Assembly: GCA_001803235.1 (NCBI GenBank)
Contig: MHBL01000480.1
Coordinates: forward strand, 1-64,000
Origin: Lentisphaerae bacterium RIFOXYA12_64_32
GTDB lineage: Bacteria; Verrucomicrobiota; Lentisphaeria; Oligosphaerales; YB12-FULL-65-16
Reading direction: 5' to 3'
Length of the DNA: 64,000 bases
Both the position numbers and the translations under genes were made by a program. This document shows positions 23,943 to 32,739 of this stretch, piece after piece. The stretch's first letter is position 1, and each line of letters starts with the position of its first letter. Below the pieces are notes generated by a model. The model saw only the letters and a list, made by a program, of their open reading frames with translations, did no database searches and was not told the origin of the DNA.

Positions 23943-26900
23943 ATGGCAAAGAACCTTGTCGCCAGCGTCCTGGCCTTCACCGCCCTTCTCGTTTCCGGCC
24001 TGGCCTCCGCTGCGGACCCCGCACCGCCCCCGGGCCCGACGTTCAGCGGCGACACAAACCGCCCCGACTTGAGCCTGTTCATCCCCGGCGAACCGGTGGA
24101 ACTGACGTTCTCGGGCGAGGGGTTCAAGCCGGGAGAAGCGAATCTGGCGCTGCAGCTGCGCATCGTCGATGCTCTCGACAGTGCCGTGGCGACCGTCGAC
24201 AGGCCGCTGAACGTCGACGACAAGGGCGCCTGGCAGCTTGCAGTCCCGGCGCCCTGCGACAAGCTTGGGTTCTACCGCGTCCACGCCAAGCTCTCGAACG
24301 GGATGGCCTTGCCCGCGCTGGTCACCCGCCCCGCCGGCTTCCTCACCTACGCGGTCGTCCCCGACCCGGCCACACGCCCGCTCTACCCGCAAGACGAAAC
24401 GTTCTTCGGCATGCAGGGCGGGTACAGCCCCAAGGTGCAGGCCCCGGCATACCTGGGCGTGCGCTGGATGCTGGGCGGCTACGGTTGGGGCCGCGTAGAG
24501 GACCAGCAACTCGGCGAGTTCGGCACCAAGTGGCGCGCCGCACGCGAGAAGGGCGAAACCTACCCGGCGCGCGGCTTCGACTGGTGCCGGTACAAGGTCA
24601 ATGGCGAAGAGAAACCGTGGGTCGTCTATACCGTTCCAAACCTCTACGGCCCGAATGCGAAGTTCGACGACATCGTCATGGTGCCCGGCACGCGCGGCGA
24701 CAACAAGGCCGCTGGCGCGCTGACCCCGGAAGGCGAGAAACACTGGCGCAACTACTGCCTCGAAGTCGGCAAGGCGTACCCGGTCAACGTCCCAGGCATG
24801 AACCCGCGCCTGTACGAGATCACCTGGGAGCCGTGCTACCCGTGGGGCTACAAGGGCACGCCGGAACAGCTCGTTCGCATCTACGAGATTGCGTACCAGG
24901 CCCTGCACGAATCCGACCCGCAGGCGTTCGTCATCGGTCCGTGCGAAGCCAATGCCGACAGCCCGGCCACTGCCGAACTGTTCCGGCTCGGGCTCGGAAA
25001 GTTCATCGACGGGTTCTCGCACCACCCGTACATCGGCCTGCCCCCGGAACGCAACGAACTCGTGGCCAAGATCCGGCGCGCCAAAGAGACCATGCGCCGG
25101 ATTCTCGGCCACGAACTGCCGCTGCACGGCACCGAGCAGGGCTATCCCACCGAGGAGAAGGTCGAAAAGGAGATCATCCAGGCACGCGGCCTGATCCGCG
25201 CCAACCTGATCATGATGGGTGAAGGCTACCGGTTCAACTTCGCCTTCTACGCCGTGGATTACCATATGGGCGGCGAAGCGGGGTATGGTTTCAACTACAA
25301 CCTCGACCCCAAGCGCAACTGGGGCCCCGAGAAGTGGGGACCCAAACCCGTCGCACCCGCCTACGCGGCCATGACCTGGCTGCTCGAAGGGCACCGCCCA
25401 TCCGCGTGCCTGGACTGGCTCGGCGCCACCGCCCTGGGCTACGTTCTCGAACGGCCGGGCAGCATCGTGCTGGCATTGTGGGACTACGGCGACGAACCGC
25501 GCCGCGTCCGGCTCGCAACCGGCGCGGACAAGGTCACACTCTACGACTGGATGGGCAACGGCCGCGAGCTCGCCACCGACCGCGGCGATGTCGAACTGAC
25601 GCTCACTGGCGAGCCGCAATATCTCAAAGGCGTCTCGCCTGAAGTCTGGGGCTCCACGGCACACAAATACCTCGACTTGCCGCAGGGCGCGATCACCGCC
25701 TTCCCCGGCGGCCGTGCCGCCATTGCCGGCACGGTCCGCGCCAAGCCCGGCGAAGCACTGGCCTGCAACCTCGGCCTGTCTCCCGAGCCCAAGAGCCGCG
25801 CCGCCGCCGTCACTCGTCCACAAGCGGTCGCCGCGGGCGAAGCCAAGGCATTCGCCGAGGAACTCACGATCCCCGCCGATCTCGAACCGGGCGTCTACGG
25901 CGTCGCCATCACGCTCGAGAAGGACGGACGCCCGTTCACGGCCGGCGGCTGCCGTCTCGACGTGCAGCCGCCCGTCAGCCTGGCGCGCATCGAGCCGGTG
26001 TTCGAGCCCGGCGGCAAGGTCGGCATGAAGGCCGTCCTGCGCGACCTCGACGGCGCGGCGCACTCGGGCCGCATCCAGACCCGATTCGTCGGCGTCCCGG
26101 AGGGACAGCGTGCGGCCGAATTCCAGCTCCCCACCAACGGTGAAACTACCGTCAACTTCGACTGCACCGCTCTCGACCTGTCGCCCCTGGTCGCGCAACC
26201 GCTCGAGGTCACGGTCGCCATCGAGACCGGTTACTCGTCGCGTACCGACCGGCGCATGAACTTCTGGCGCGCCCCGCGCCTGGCTGCCGCGCCGAAACTC
26301 GACGGCACACTCGATGACTGGGCCGCCGTGCCCGGCATCCCGCTGCGCGGCGTCGACCGCGTCGTGCGCAGCCCGGACTCGTACAGCGGCCACGCGGACA
26401 GCGACTGCACCGTCCGCTATGCCTGGGACGACACCGCGCTTTACGTCGCATTCGAGGTCCTCGACGACGTATTCATGCAGCGCGAAACCGGGTTCAACAC
26501 CTGGCGCGACGACTGTCTACAACTCGGGTTCAATCTCGACCCGGGCAAGCAGTACGCCGAGACCGGCAACGAACTGGTCGACCGCGAGGCGCGCCAGCGC
26601 TACAGCGAGATCGATCTGGCCCTGACACCGCAGGCGCCGGAGGCCTACCGCACCGCCAGTTCACACCAGCAGAAACGGCCCGTCGCGCTCCTGAAACCGG
26701 AGGACTTGACGCTGGCCATGGTCAAGACAGACGTGGGCGAGGGCCGCGTCAAGCTCGTGTACGAAGCGGCCATCCCCTGGCGCACGCTCGGCGCCGACAC
26801 GGCCCCGGCGCCCGACACACTGATCGGCGTCGCCGGCACGGTCAATGACCGCGACACCGCCGACCAACGCGACCCGTCCGCACTCGGCTTCTTCCCGCTC

Positions 26901-26945
26901 AAAACCCCGAAGGAGTTCGGGCTGCTCTGGCTTGGCCGGGAGTGA
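23943..26945 (+). CDS. Large secreted glycosidase-like protein with C-terminal CBM9-like domain
   Basis: 1000 residues. The signal peptide is MAKNLVASVLAFTALLVSGLASA. Residues about 35-130 are an Ig-like beta domain. Residues about 150-520 look like a clan-A (GH39/GH5-like) TIM barrel with Glu296 in YEITWEP (acid/base) and Glu398 in LHGTEQGYP (nucleophile). Beta domains follow, and from about 775 (RLAAAPKLDGTLDDWAAV.., CTVRYAWDDTALYVAFEVLDD) comes a CBM9/DOMON-like carbohydrate-binding module. It probably cleaves an extracellular plant or algal glycan. The start is ATG 23943; longer frames to 23685 have no ribosome site. It stands downstream of the SGNH esterase. Confidence 0.75.
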   Translation: MAKNLVASVLAFTALLVSGLASAADPAPPPGPTFSGDTNRPDLSLFIPGEPVELTFSGEGFKPGEANLALQLRIVDALDSAVATVDRPLNVDDKGAWQLAVPAPCDKLGFYRVHAKLSNGMALPALVTRPAGFLTYAVVPDPATRPLYPQDETFFGMQGGYSPKVQAPAYLGVRWMLGGYGWGRVEDQQLGEFGTKWRAAREKGETYPARGFDWCRYKVNGEEKPWVVYTVPNLYGPNAKFDDIVMVPGTRGDNKAAGALTPEGEKHWRNYCLEVGKAYPVNVPGMNPRLYEITWEPCYPWGYKGTPEQLVRIYEIAYQALHESDPQAFVIGPCEANADSPATAELFRLGLGKFIDGFSHHPYIGLPPERNELVAKIRRAKETMRRILGHELPLHGTEQGYPTEEKVEKEIIQARGLIRANLIMMGEGYRFNFAFYAVDYHMGGEAGYGFNYNLDPKRNWGPEKWGPKPVAPAYAAMTWLLEGHRPSACLDWLGATALGYVLERPGSIVLALWDYGDEPRRVRLATGADKVTLYDWMGNGRELATDRGDVELTLTGEPQYLKGVSPEVWGSTAHKYLDLPQGAITAFPGGRAAIAGTVRAKPGEALACNLGLSPEPKSRAAAVTRPQAVAAGEAKAFAEELTIPADLEPGVYGVAITLEKDGRPFTAGGCRLDVQPPVSLARIEPVFEPGGKVGMKAVLRDLDGAAHSGRIQTRFVGVPEGQRAAEFQLPTNGETTVNFDCTALDLSPLVAQPLEVTVAIETGYSSRTDRRMNFWRAPRLAAAPKLDGTLDDWAAVPGIPLRGVDRVVRSPDSYSGHADSDCTVRYAWDDTALYVAFEVLDDVFMQRETGFNTWRDDCLQLGFNLDPGKQYAETGNELVDREARQRYSEIDLALTPQAPEAYRTASSHQQKRPVALLKPEDLTLAMVKTDVGEGRVKLVYEAAIPWRTLGADTAPAPDTLIGVAGTVNDRDTADQRDPSALGFFPLKTPKEFGLLWLGRE

Positions 26946-27048
26946 AGGCCGGGTACGTCGTCACTGGCCCTGACGGGCGTCATTCGCCACGCTGTCATGG
27001 CTTCCTTAGCGACGCGTTGACACCAACGTGTTTGCTGTAGTGGGGTGA

Positions 27049-27088
27049 TGGTCACTGAGTCACTGCGTCATTGTGTCACTGCGTCACA
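27049..27088. repeat. Octanucleotide repeat (GTCACTGM)n
   Basis: About four and a half degenerate copies of an 8-base unit GTCACTGA/C. The same unit recurs at 43925-43962 and in the inverted arms at 61-131. It lies in the 700-base gap after the glycosidase gene. Confidence 0.6.
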
Positions 27089-27117
27089 ACCTGGACCGTG
27101 CCTGCGCATCGCGCCCC

Positions 27118-27146
27118 CTTTTCCCGCGCGTCAGTCACGGGAAAAG
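27118..27146. terminator. Hairpin CTTTTCCCG/CGGGAAAAG
   Basis: A perfect 9-bp stem with an 11-base loop lies 170 bases after the glycosidase stop. It has no clear U-run after it, so terminator function is tentative. Confidence 0.35.
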
Positions 27147-27648
27147 CGTAGGCCCTTGGGGCGTCATAGGGTAGACATGGGGCGCTGAGCGCGGCGTCAG
27201 AGACGCGCCCGCCCCCATCAACACCAGCCATTTTTGCTTTGCCGAACCTGCCCCGCGGCGAGCGCTCTTGCAGGCGGGGGCGCGGTCAAGTACGACGCCG
27301 CTTTTTTACGGTGGGGTGCCACGTTTTTTCCTGGCGCGGCGCCGCGGGACAACGCCCGTCCGGAGGCCCAGGTGGACGGCGCAAGAACCGCGGACATCGC
27401 ACTTGACACCGTCGAGATCGCGGTCCACCTTCTTTGTTGTTCGAGGGTGTCGCGTTCGGTGTTCGGACGGCGGGTGCCGTCCGAAGAGACAGGCCTGTTC
27501 TGCTGCCTTCCCCGCGTCCCGCGGGCAACCGAGCGCCGCCACTGTTCGGCATCATGGGCTCCACCTCAAGACGCTGAATGTAAAGCACTTCCCCATGTTT
27601 CCAGGCTTGGAACCGCCGTACGAGATGTGACGCATTCCGAGGCCATCC
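27147..27648. other. Non-coding gap without a credible gene
   Basis: No frame here has a ribosome site, family motif or codon pattern like the neighbours. It includes two runs of TTTTTT (about 27302 and 27324) and a perfect 10-bp hairpin TTCGGACGGC-GGGT-GCCGTCCGAA (27462-27485). It may hold a degenerate dispersed repeat or an untranslated leader of the beta-propeller gene. Confidence 0.5.
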
Positions 27649-29436
27649 ATGAAGTCCTCGTTGTCAACCGTTGCAGTTTTCCTGCACTTCGTCACTGTAT
27701 GGTTCACGCCGTGCCCGACCCGCGCGGCCGATCCACCGCGCGAGGCGTGGCGGATTCGTGTGTCCGGCGTGCTCGGCCAGAGCCAGCCTGCGGACCAGTC
27801 GCCGCTCGCGTTCTTGAGCAGTGAAGGTGCTGTACTCGACGCAACCGGCGGACTCTGGACCGCGGCCGGCGAGAAGTTGCTCCGGTTCGCCCCAGGCCCG
27901 GGCGCCGCATGGCGCCAGGACCACACCGCTGCGCTGCCCGCCGGCACCGGCGGCGCCGTACGTCTCGCCAGCGACGGCAAGACGTTCTTCGTCCTCACCT
28001 CGGAACGCGTGATCCTGGCCTTCGACCCCATCGCGCCCGACGCGGCCGTCACCGTCTGCTGCGATCTCCGCACTGCACTCCCGGCAATACCCAAAGATTT
28101 CGCTGTCATCCCCGCCGGCTTAACCGCGGGGTTTGCCGCCAGGAGCCGCTTCTTCCTGCTCGGCGACGACCGCGTGCTCGCGGTGGACGCGGCCGGCCCG
28201 CGAACCGACACCGTCGTCGAACTCCAACGCCCGGCAGATGCGCAGTGGCAGTACCGCGCCATCGGTATCGAACCAAAGACCGGCGACCTGCTCGTGGCCG
28301 GAAGCTGGCCGGACAGCGCCATCCACCGCTTCCGGATGGACGGCACAGAACTGCGCAATCCGCACTGGCCCCGCCCAGTGCCCGGGCACGCCGAGCGGCT
28401 CGCCGCCATCGACGGCATGGCGTGGGTGTCCTGCTCCGACGGTACGGGGCTGGCCCTGCCGGACGCCGTGTTCCGCGACGACGATGTCCGACGCTTCCCT
28501 GGCCAGTGGACGCTCTACGGGCGCGGGTTAGCGCTTAGCGCCCAGTCCGCGGCTGCCTGGGTCGCATCATCCCAAGGCCTGGTCGAATACGATAGCCTTG
28601 GCAAGCCGGTCGGGCGGCGCATGGGCGGTCTGCCCGGCGTGCGTACCCTCGCTGTGGCGCCCGACGGCACGATGGTGGCCGCGGTCGAAGACGGACAACG
28701 TTTCATCCGGCTCTGGGTGGACGACGCGCCCGACGCGGTGTTGCGCTCGAACGGCAACGAACCGTGGCGCACGGGCAACGGCTGGCGCTGCCGCGCCGCG
28801 TCCGTGTCGTGGGCCGGCCCGCACTACCTCGTGCTCGACGAAATCGAAAAGCGGCTCTGGGCGTTCGATCCGTGGCACACCGCGTGGAAAGAAACGCCAT
28901 GGATCGCGCTCACCGAGAAGGACACTCTGACCGCGCCGCGCGCGGCCACCGCGCACAACCGCACCGCCTGGGTCCTGGATGGCGACCGACTCCTGTTCGG
29001 CAACCTGCAGCAACCCGTCACCCTCGCCGCGGCAACCGTGGACGGCAGCCCGGCGCTCTCCGGTTTCACGTTCGCCACGGCCCTGTCCGAGACGCGCGTC
29101 GTGCTCGCCTCGCGCCAGGAGCTCCTGGCCCTGGAACATTGCGGCGGGGGACGCCATGCCGTTCTCTGGAAAGCGGAGGCCGGGGTCACCGACGTCCGCG
29201 GCCTTGCGGCAGGCGACGGGTTTGTGGCCGTAACGGACGCCGGTGCCCCGAATGCACCGGTCATCGTCATCGATCCCGACACAGGCCGGCGCCTCTGCAC
29301 GCTTGCGAGCGACACCGTGCCGGGCGGTTTCACCCCCGGCGCCCTCGCCGCGTCCGGTCGCTGGCTCTACGCCGCCGATGCCGCCGAGTCACGGATCGTC
29401 CGACTCACCGTCGCCCCCGGAACGACATCGCGATAA
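27649..29436 (+). CDS. Secreted beta-propeller-like protein
   Basis: 595 residues with a signal peptide (MKSSLSTVAVFLHFVTVWFTPCPTRAADPP). The body is a series of beta-blade repeats of the form 'G-x-x-W/L-V-A-x-D-x-x-G': AVLDATGGLWTAAGEKLLRFAP, TFFVLTSERVILAFDP, TLAVAPDGTMVAAVEDGQRFIRLW, YLVLDEIEKRLWAFDPW, APVIVIDPDTGRRLCTLAS, WLYAADAAESRIVRL. This fits a six- to eight-bladed NHL/PQQ-like propeller. No catalytic residues can be named. It is convergent with the membrane protein gene at 29622. Confidence 0.65.
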   Translation: MKSSLSTVAVFLHFVTVWFTPCPTRAADPPREAWRIRVSGVLGQSQPADQSPLAFLSSEGAVLDATGGLWTAAGEKLLRFAPGPGAAWRQDHTAALPAGTGGAVRLASDGKTFFVLTSERVILAFDPIAPDAAVTVCCDLRTALPAIPKDFAVIPAGLTAGFAARSRFFLLGDDRVLAVDAAGPRTDTVVELQRPADAQWQYRAIGIEPKTGDLLVAGSWPDSAIHRFRMDGTELRNPHWPRPVPGHAERLAAIDGMAWVSCSDGTGLALPDAVFRDDDVRRFPGQWTLYGRGLALSAQSAAAWVASSQGLVEYDSLGKPVGRRMGGLPGVRTLAVAPDGTMVAAVEDGQRFIRLWVDDAPDAVLRSNGNEPWRTGNGWRCRAASVSWAGPHYLVLDEIEKRLWAFDPWHTAWKETPWIALTEKDTLTAPRAATAHNRTAWVLDGDRLLFGNLQQPVTLAAATVDGSPALSGFTFATALSETRVVLASRQELLALEHCGGGRHAVLWKAEAGVTDVRGLAAGDGFVAVTDAGAPNAPVIVIDPDTGRRLCTLASDTVPGGFTPGALAASGRWLYAADAAESRIVRLTVAPGTTSR

Positions 29437-29596
29437 GCCGGCGGCTGACGACACCTTGTCGTACTGGCAGCGCCGGCATCAGGACAGGCGCTCCCACCTG
29501 TCCCCCGATTGGGGAAGAGCGTGGGCGTTCAACCCGCGAGTGACTCGTGCCCAGGCCGGTGAACCCGTGCTCGCCCTCCCCAGCCTTCCCCCTGAC

Positions 29597-29616
29597 CTCG
29601 CCCCTCGCCCCTCGTT
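29597..29616. repeat. Short (TCGCCCC)n heptad array
   Basis: Two to three copies of the same heptad that forms the long array at 59882-59961. It sits just before the end of the membrane protein gene. Confidence 0.55.
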
Positions 29617-29621
29617 GCCCC

Positions 29622-31703
29622 CTACCCCGGCAGTACCCAGTACGGTTTCGGCAACTCGCCCGTCCACCAGTACATGAACAGGCCGATGATGGTGATGCCG
29701 ATCCCTGCGAGCATGTCCCCAGCGATCAGGCCAAACATGAGCGGTTTCACGCGCTGGTACGCCTCAGAACCGCCGTACTTCGTGGTCACAACCTTGACTC
29801 CGGCGCCGATCAGAAATGCCCAGGCCATCATATATCCGGCGTAACCAGACCACACCAGGAACAGCACCGGATGCAGCGGCCACCACGCGAACCGCAAGCG
29901 CCCGGCGACGAACAACAGCACCCCGGCCAAACCGGCGAAGAACGCGATCATGCCGGGCTTGTCCGGCGCGAACCGCGCGAATCGCTGCCAGCCGTGCACG
30001 CTGTCGGCGTACTCCAGCGTGTCCTGCGCGATCAGGCGCTGCGAAATGCGCACGGTTTCCGTAGCGGCGAACTTCGGCGCCATCTGTGACGCCCAGTAGT
30101 CGCCCCAGTTCACGCCGCGGTCGTACTGGAAGTACAGCGTCACCGGCATGGCAATCGCCAGTCCGAGGATGACGGCCACCATGCACAGGATCGCGGTGCG
30201 ACCGAGGCTGACACGGCAGTCGTCCACCAGTTTCATCGAGTTGGTGAGGTACGGCAAGAGCGTCTCGCGCGGGTCGATGAGCAACACGCAGGTCAGGGTG
30301 AACATGATCATCAGCGCGTGCGGCCCGACCGACTGCGCCCCGAGGAAGCTGTAGATCAGCACACACGGGTAGATGTACGGCGCAATGAAGAACAGCCCCG
30401 TCTCCGCGATAATTCGCCCCATGACCAGGAAAATGATCACTGTCAAAACCGAGTAAGCCGTGGCGAGCTGCCAGTCGAGCCCGACGAAACAGAGGTCTCC
30501 GATGAACACGAGCATGCCGGCCATGAACACGCGTGCACCCCACACCGAGTTGATCCCGATCGCTTCCCGAGACGGAAGGAACAGTGCATGTCTAAACAGG
30601 TTCATGTAGTAGTGGCGCCCGGTGAAAGCGATCGCCACGAACATGCCGACATACCCGCCGAAGACGATGGACTTGTCGATCCGCGGCGCAAAGTATGTGC
30701 CCGCACCCATCGTGATGCCCCCGGCGGCGAGCAAGCCCCCGACATAGCAGAAGATGAACGGGCCGAGTGCCACGGCCATCGACACGTCCGTGGCCAGCAA
30801 AAACGCGATGCCGATCGGCGCAAAATAGATCTTGGGATAGAGCAACGACCAACCGCCACCCTTGACGAATGTCGGGAACAAGGTGTGCAGGGCGCTGAAG
30901 TTCAGCACGCGCTGGATGGGAATCAGGAAGTCCGGGAACCATTCGCAAGCGTAGTTGTTGGCATGGAAGATCAACACACCGACCGTGCCGATCCAGAACA
31001 TCCGGTTGCTGAAGATGGCACTGCGGACACGGCCCTCCTCCGGCAGCAACGACTCCGTGAATGCGATGATGGGATACGGCAGGTGCTCAAACTCGGACCA
31101 CTGTCGGTGCACAGCCACCGCCAGGCCGGTGAGAGCCGCGCACAAGACCAGGATCAGCGGCAGCCAGAACGAAAGCGGCCGCACCCAGGCGCGCCACGGA
31201 ATCTGCGAGAACCGGATCGGCTCGCTGCCCGTTCTGAGCCCCTGGACAAAACCATCGAGCGCGTTGCCCGAGCCTTCGCTGAGCTCTGGTTGCATCCGCG
31301 CCGGGAGGTAATCCACCACCGCACGCATCTGGCCGTTCGGCTCTTTCCACGTCCACCCCGCCTCGGTCCGGACATAGTGGTGCGGCAACATGACGATGTT
31401 GGACAGCAACCGCAGCATGCTGGAGTACGGCACGCAGCAGGAGGCCAGCGACAACGCCAGGACGACCGCGAGTTCCCTGGCTGAAAGCGGCGACAGCCAC
31501 CTGCCGCAACCCTTGAAGCGGTTCGACACCCCATGCAGCAACGGGTTGACGATCAGCAGGAACAGCAGCAGTGTGCCGTACACACCGATCGGCATGTGGT
31601 TGCCGACGAACATGCCCTGCCGCATGATGGCGTCGTTGAAATACGTGAAGCCGCAGATAAACGCGGCACCGAGCAGACCGAGAAGCACGGCACGCAAGGT
31701 CAT
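29622..31703 (-). CDS. Multi-pass membrane protein (DUF6785/DUF6784 type, OPT-like)
   Basis: 693 residues with about 14 hydrophobic helices. It begins MTLRAVLLGLLGAAFICGFTYFNDAIMRQGMFVGNHMPIGVYG and includes GHLPYPIIAFTESLLPEEGRVRSAIFSNRMFWIGTVG-like and AGDMLAGIGITIIG blocks. These are typical of the large DUF6785/DUF6784 proteins of planctomycetes and relatives, which resemble oligopeptide transporters. Transport is inferred from fold, and the substrate is unknown. The start is ATG 31703 after AAAGGA; the 54 residues upstream look non-coding. It is convergent with the beta-propeller gene. Confidence 0.72.
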   Translation of the reverse strand: MTLRAVLLGLLGAAFICGFTYFNDAIMRQGMFVGNHMPIGVYGTLLLFLLIVNPLLHGVSNRFKGCGRWLSPLSARELAVVLALSLASCCVPYSSMLRLLSNIVMLPHHYVRTEAGWTWKEPNGQMRAVVDYLPARMQPELSEGSGNALDGFVQGLRTGSEPIRFSQIPWRAWVRPLSFWLPLILVLCAALTGLAVAVHRQWSEFEHLPYPIIAFTESLLPEEGRVRSAIFSNRMFWIGTVGVLIFHANNYACEWFPDFLIPIQRVLNFSALHTLFPTFVKGGGWSLLYPKIYFAPIGIAFLLATDVSMAVALGPFIFCYVGGLLAAGGITMGAGTYFAPRIDKSIVFGGYVGMFVAIAFTGRHYYMNLFRHALFLPSREAIGINSVWGARVFMAGMLVFIGDLCFVGLDWQLATAYSVLTVIIFLVMGRIIAETGLFFIAPYIYPCVLIYSFLGAQSVGPHALMIMFTLTCVLLIDPRETLLPYLTNSMKLVDDCRVSLGRTAILCMVAVILGLAIAMPVTLYFQYDRGVNWGDYWASQMAPKFAATETVRISQRLIAQDTLEYADSVHGWQRFARFAPDKPGMIAFFAGLAGVLLFVAGRLRFAWWPLHPVLFLVWSGYAGYMMAWAFLIGAGVKVVTTKYGGSEAYQRVKPLMFGLIAGDMLAGIGITIIGLFMYWWTGELPKPYWVLPG

Positions 31704-31875
31704 GTTTGGCGAAAGTCCTTTCGCAAGAGCCACGCCCTGATCCCAAACGGCAACGCGATAGCATAACCCACGCCTCTGCCGGGGCAAGCCGCAGTCCCCC
31801 TTGGCATAATGCATCAGCGGCTCCCGGGCGGCGCCCCCCCGGTCAGACCAAGGTGAAACTGGCAACGACGCTTCC

Positions 31876-31899
31876 AGAGCCCGCGAGGACGCGGGCTCT
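31876..31899. repeat. Perfect hairpin AGAGCCCGCG-AGGA-CGCGGGCTCT
   Basis: A 10-bp perfect stem with a 4-base loop in the gap between the divergent membrane protein gene and the ACT-domain gene. CTTCCAGAG.. and CTTCCAAGG.. occur on either side. It is probably part of a larger degenerate repeat whose right end (CTGACGCATCAC at 32011-32022) resembles the MITE B terminus. Confidence 0.45.
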
Positions 31900-32032
31900 G
31901 GGCTCCTTCCGTTTCATGGACGCGAAAGGTGGAAACCCGAGTGACGCTTCCAAGGAGGATGCCAGGTCGCTCCATCGCACGGGTCAGTAGGCCCGGCGCC
32001 CCGCACTTGCCTGACGCATCACACCCGTACCC

Positions 32033-32189
32033 CAGGGCTGTTTCAAGATCTGGCGTTGCGTCTCGGAAGGCCACGCCTCCGCGCACACCAAGTAGGGGCG
32101 GCCTGTCCTCAGGCCGCCCCCCCCCCGGCGTGGGGACACGCCGGGGGTACTCACCGCACGCGACGGTCACGGATCTTGAAACAGCCCTG
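32033..32189. mobile_element. MITE family A, copy 2, with 9-bp target duplication
   Basis: A 157-base element with the same termini as copy 1, in reverse orientation. It is flanked by the perfect 9-base direct repeat CCCGTACCC (32024-32032, 32190-32198). It carries an extra block of about 38 bases with a GGGGCGGCCTG/CAGGCCGCCCC hairpin that copy 1 lacks. It lies 110 bases before the ACT-domain gene. Confidence 0.92.
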
Positions 32190-32298
32190 CCCGTACCCAT
32201 TCTCACTCTTGACTCTTCGCCGCCATGCCCCTATGTTCTTGGAGACGGGCACGACGGACCAACGGGAACTCACCTAGGTACAGGGCAAGGAGGAAGTC

Positions 32299-32721
32299 AT
32301 GGCTCTCAACGTGAAACGGGTAGACACATGGGCAGCGAGCATTGACGACAAGCCAGGCGCGCTGGCCGCGAAACTCGAAGCCTTGGCCGACGCGGGTGCT
32401 AACCTCGAGTTCGTCATCGCGCGGCGAGCCCCGGACAAGCCCGGCACCGCAGTGGTGTTTGCCACCCCGATCAAGGGCGCCCGTCAGATACGTGCGGCGC
32501 GGAAAGCTGGTTTCGCGACGGCCAAAAGCCTGCACAACGTGCGGGTCGAAGGCGCGGACAAGCCAGGGCAAGGCGCCAACATCACGAGCGCGCTCGCGGC
32601 GGCCAAGATCAACCTGCGCGGGCTGTCCGCGGCCTCCATCGGCAAGCGCTTCGTTGTCCACGTTGCCGTGGACACCAACGCGGCGGCGGCCAAGGCGGTC
32701 AGCGTTCTGAAGAAGCTCTGA
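32299..32721 (+). CDS. Tandem ACT-domain protein
   Basis: 140 residues. The first ACT unit starts at WAASIDDKPGALAAKLEALADAGANLEFVIARRAPDKPGTAVVF and the second at HNVRVEGADKPGQGANITSALAAAKINLRGLSAASIGKRFVVHVAVDTNAAAAKAVSVLKKL. Both show the D-K-P-G loop that binds amino acids or other small ligands. With no catalytic domain it is probably a free-standing sensor. The start is ATG 32299 with AAGGAGG six bases upstream. It is convergent with the kinase-linked operon. Confidence 0.85.
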   Translation: MALNVKRVDTWAASIDDKPGALAAKLEALADAGANLEFVIARRAPDKPGTAVVFATPIKGARQIRAARKAGFATAKSLHNVRVEGADKPGQGANITSALAAAKINLRGLSAASIGKRFVVHVAVDTNAAAAKAVSVLKKL

Positions 32722-32739
32722 TCCCGCTCCCAACCGTCG

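Noticed and set aside
23859..26393. 844-residue antisense reading frame
   Set aside because: It is the GC-rich shadow of the secreted glycosidase-like gene on the other strand, with no motif or ribosome site.
27268..27630. 120-residue frame in the propeller leader
   Set aside because: Arg/Ser/Pro-rich sequence without a ribosome site or family match.
31806..32022. Third copy of MITE B
   Set aside because: The right end CTGACGCATCAC resembles family B, and ATAATGCATCAG lies at the left, but no matching flanking repeat exists and the core is unrelated.
32056..32277. Small gene inside MITE A copy 2
   Set aside because: The frame depends on the hairpin insertion, is absent from copy 1 and lacks a ribosome site.
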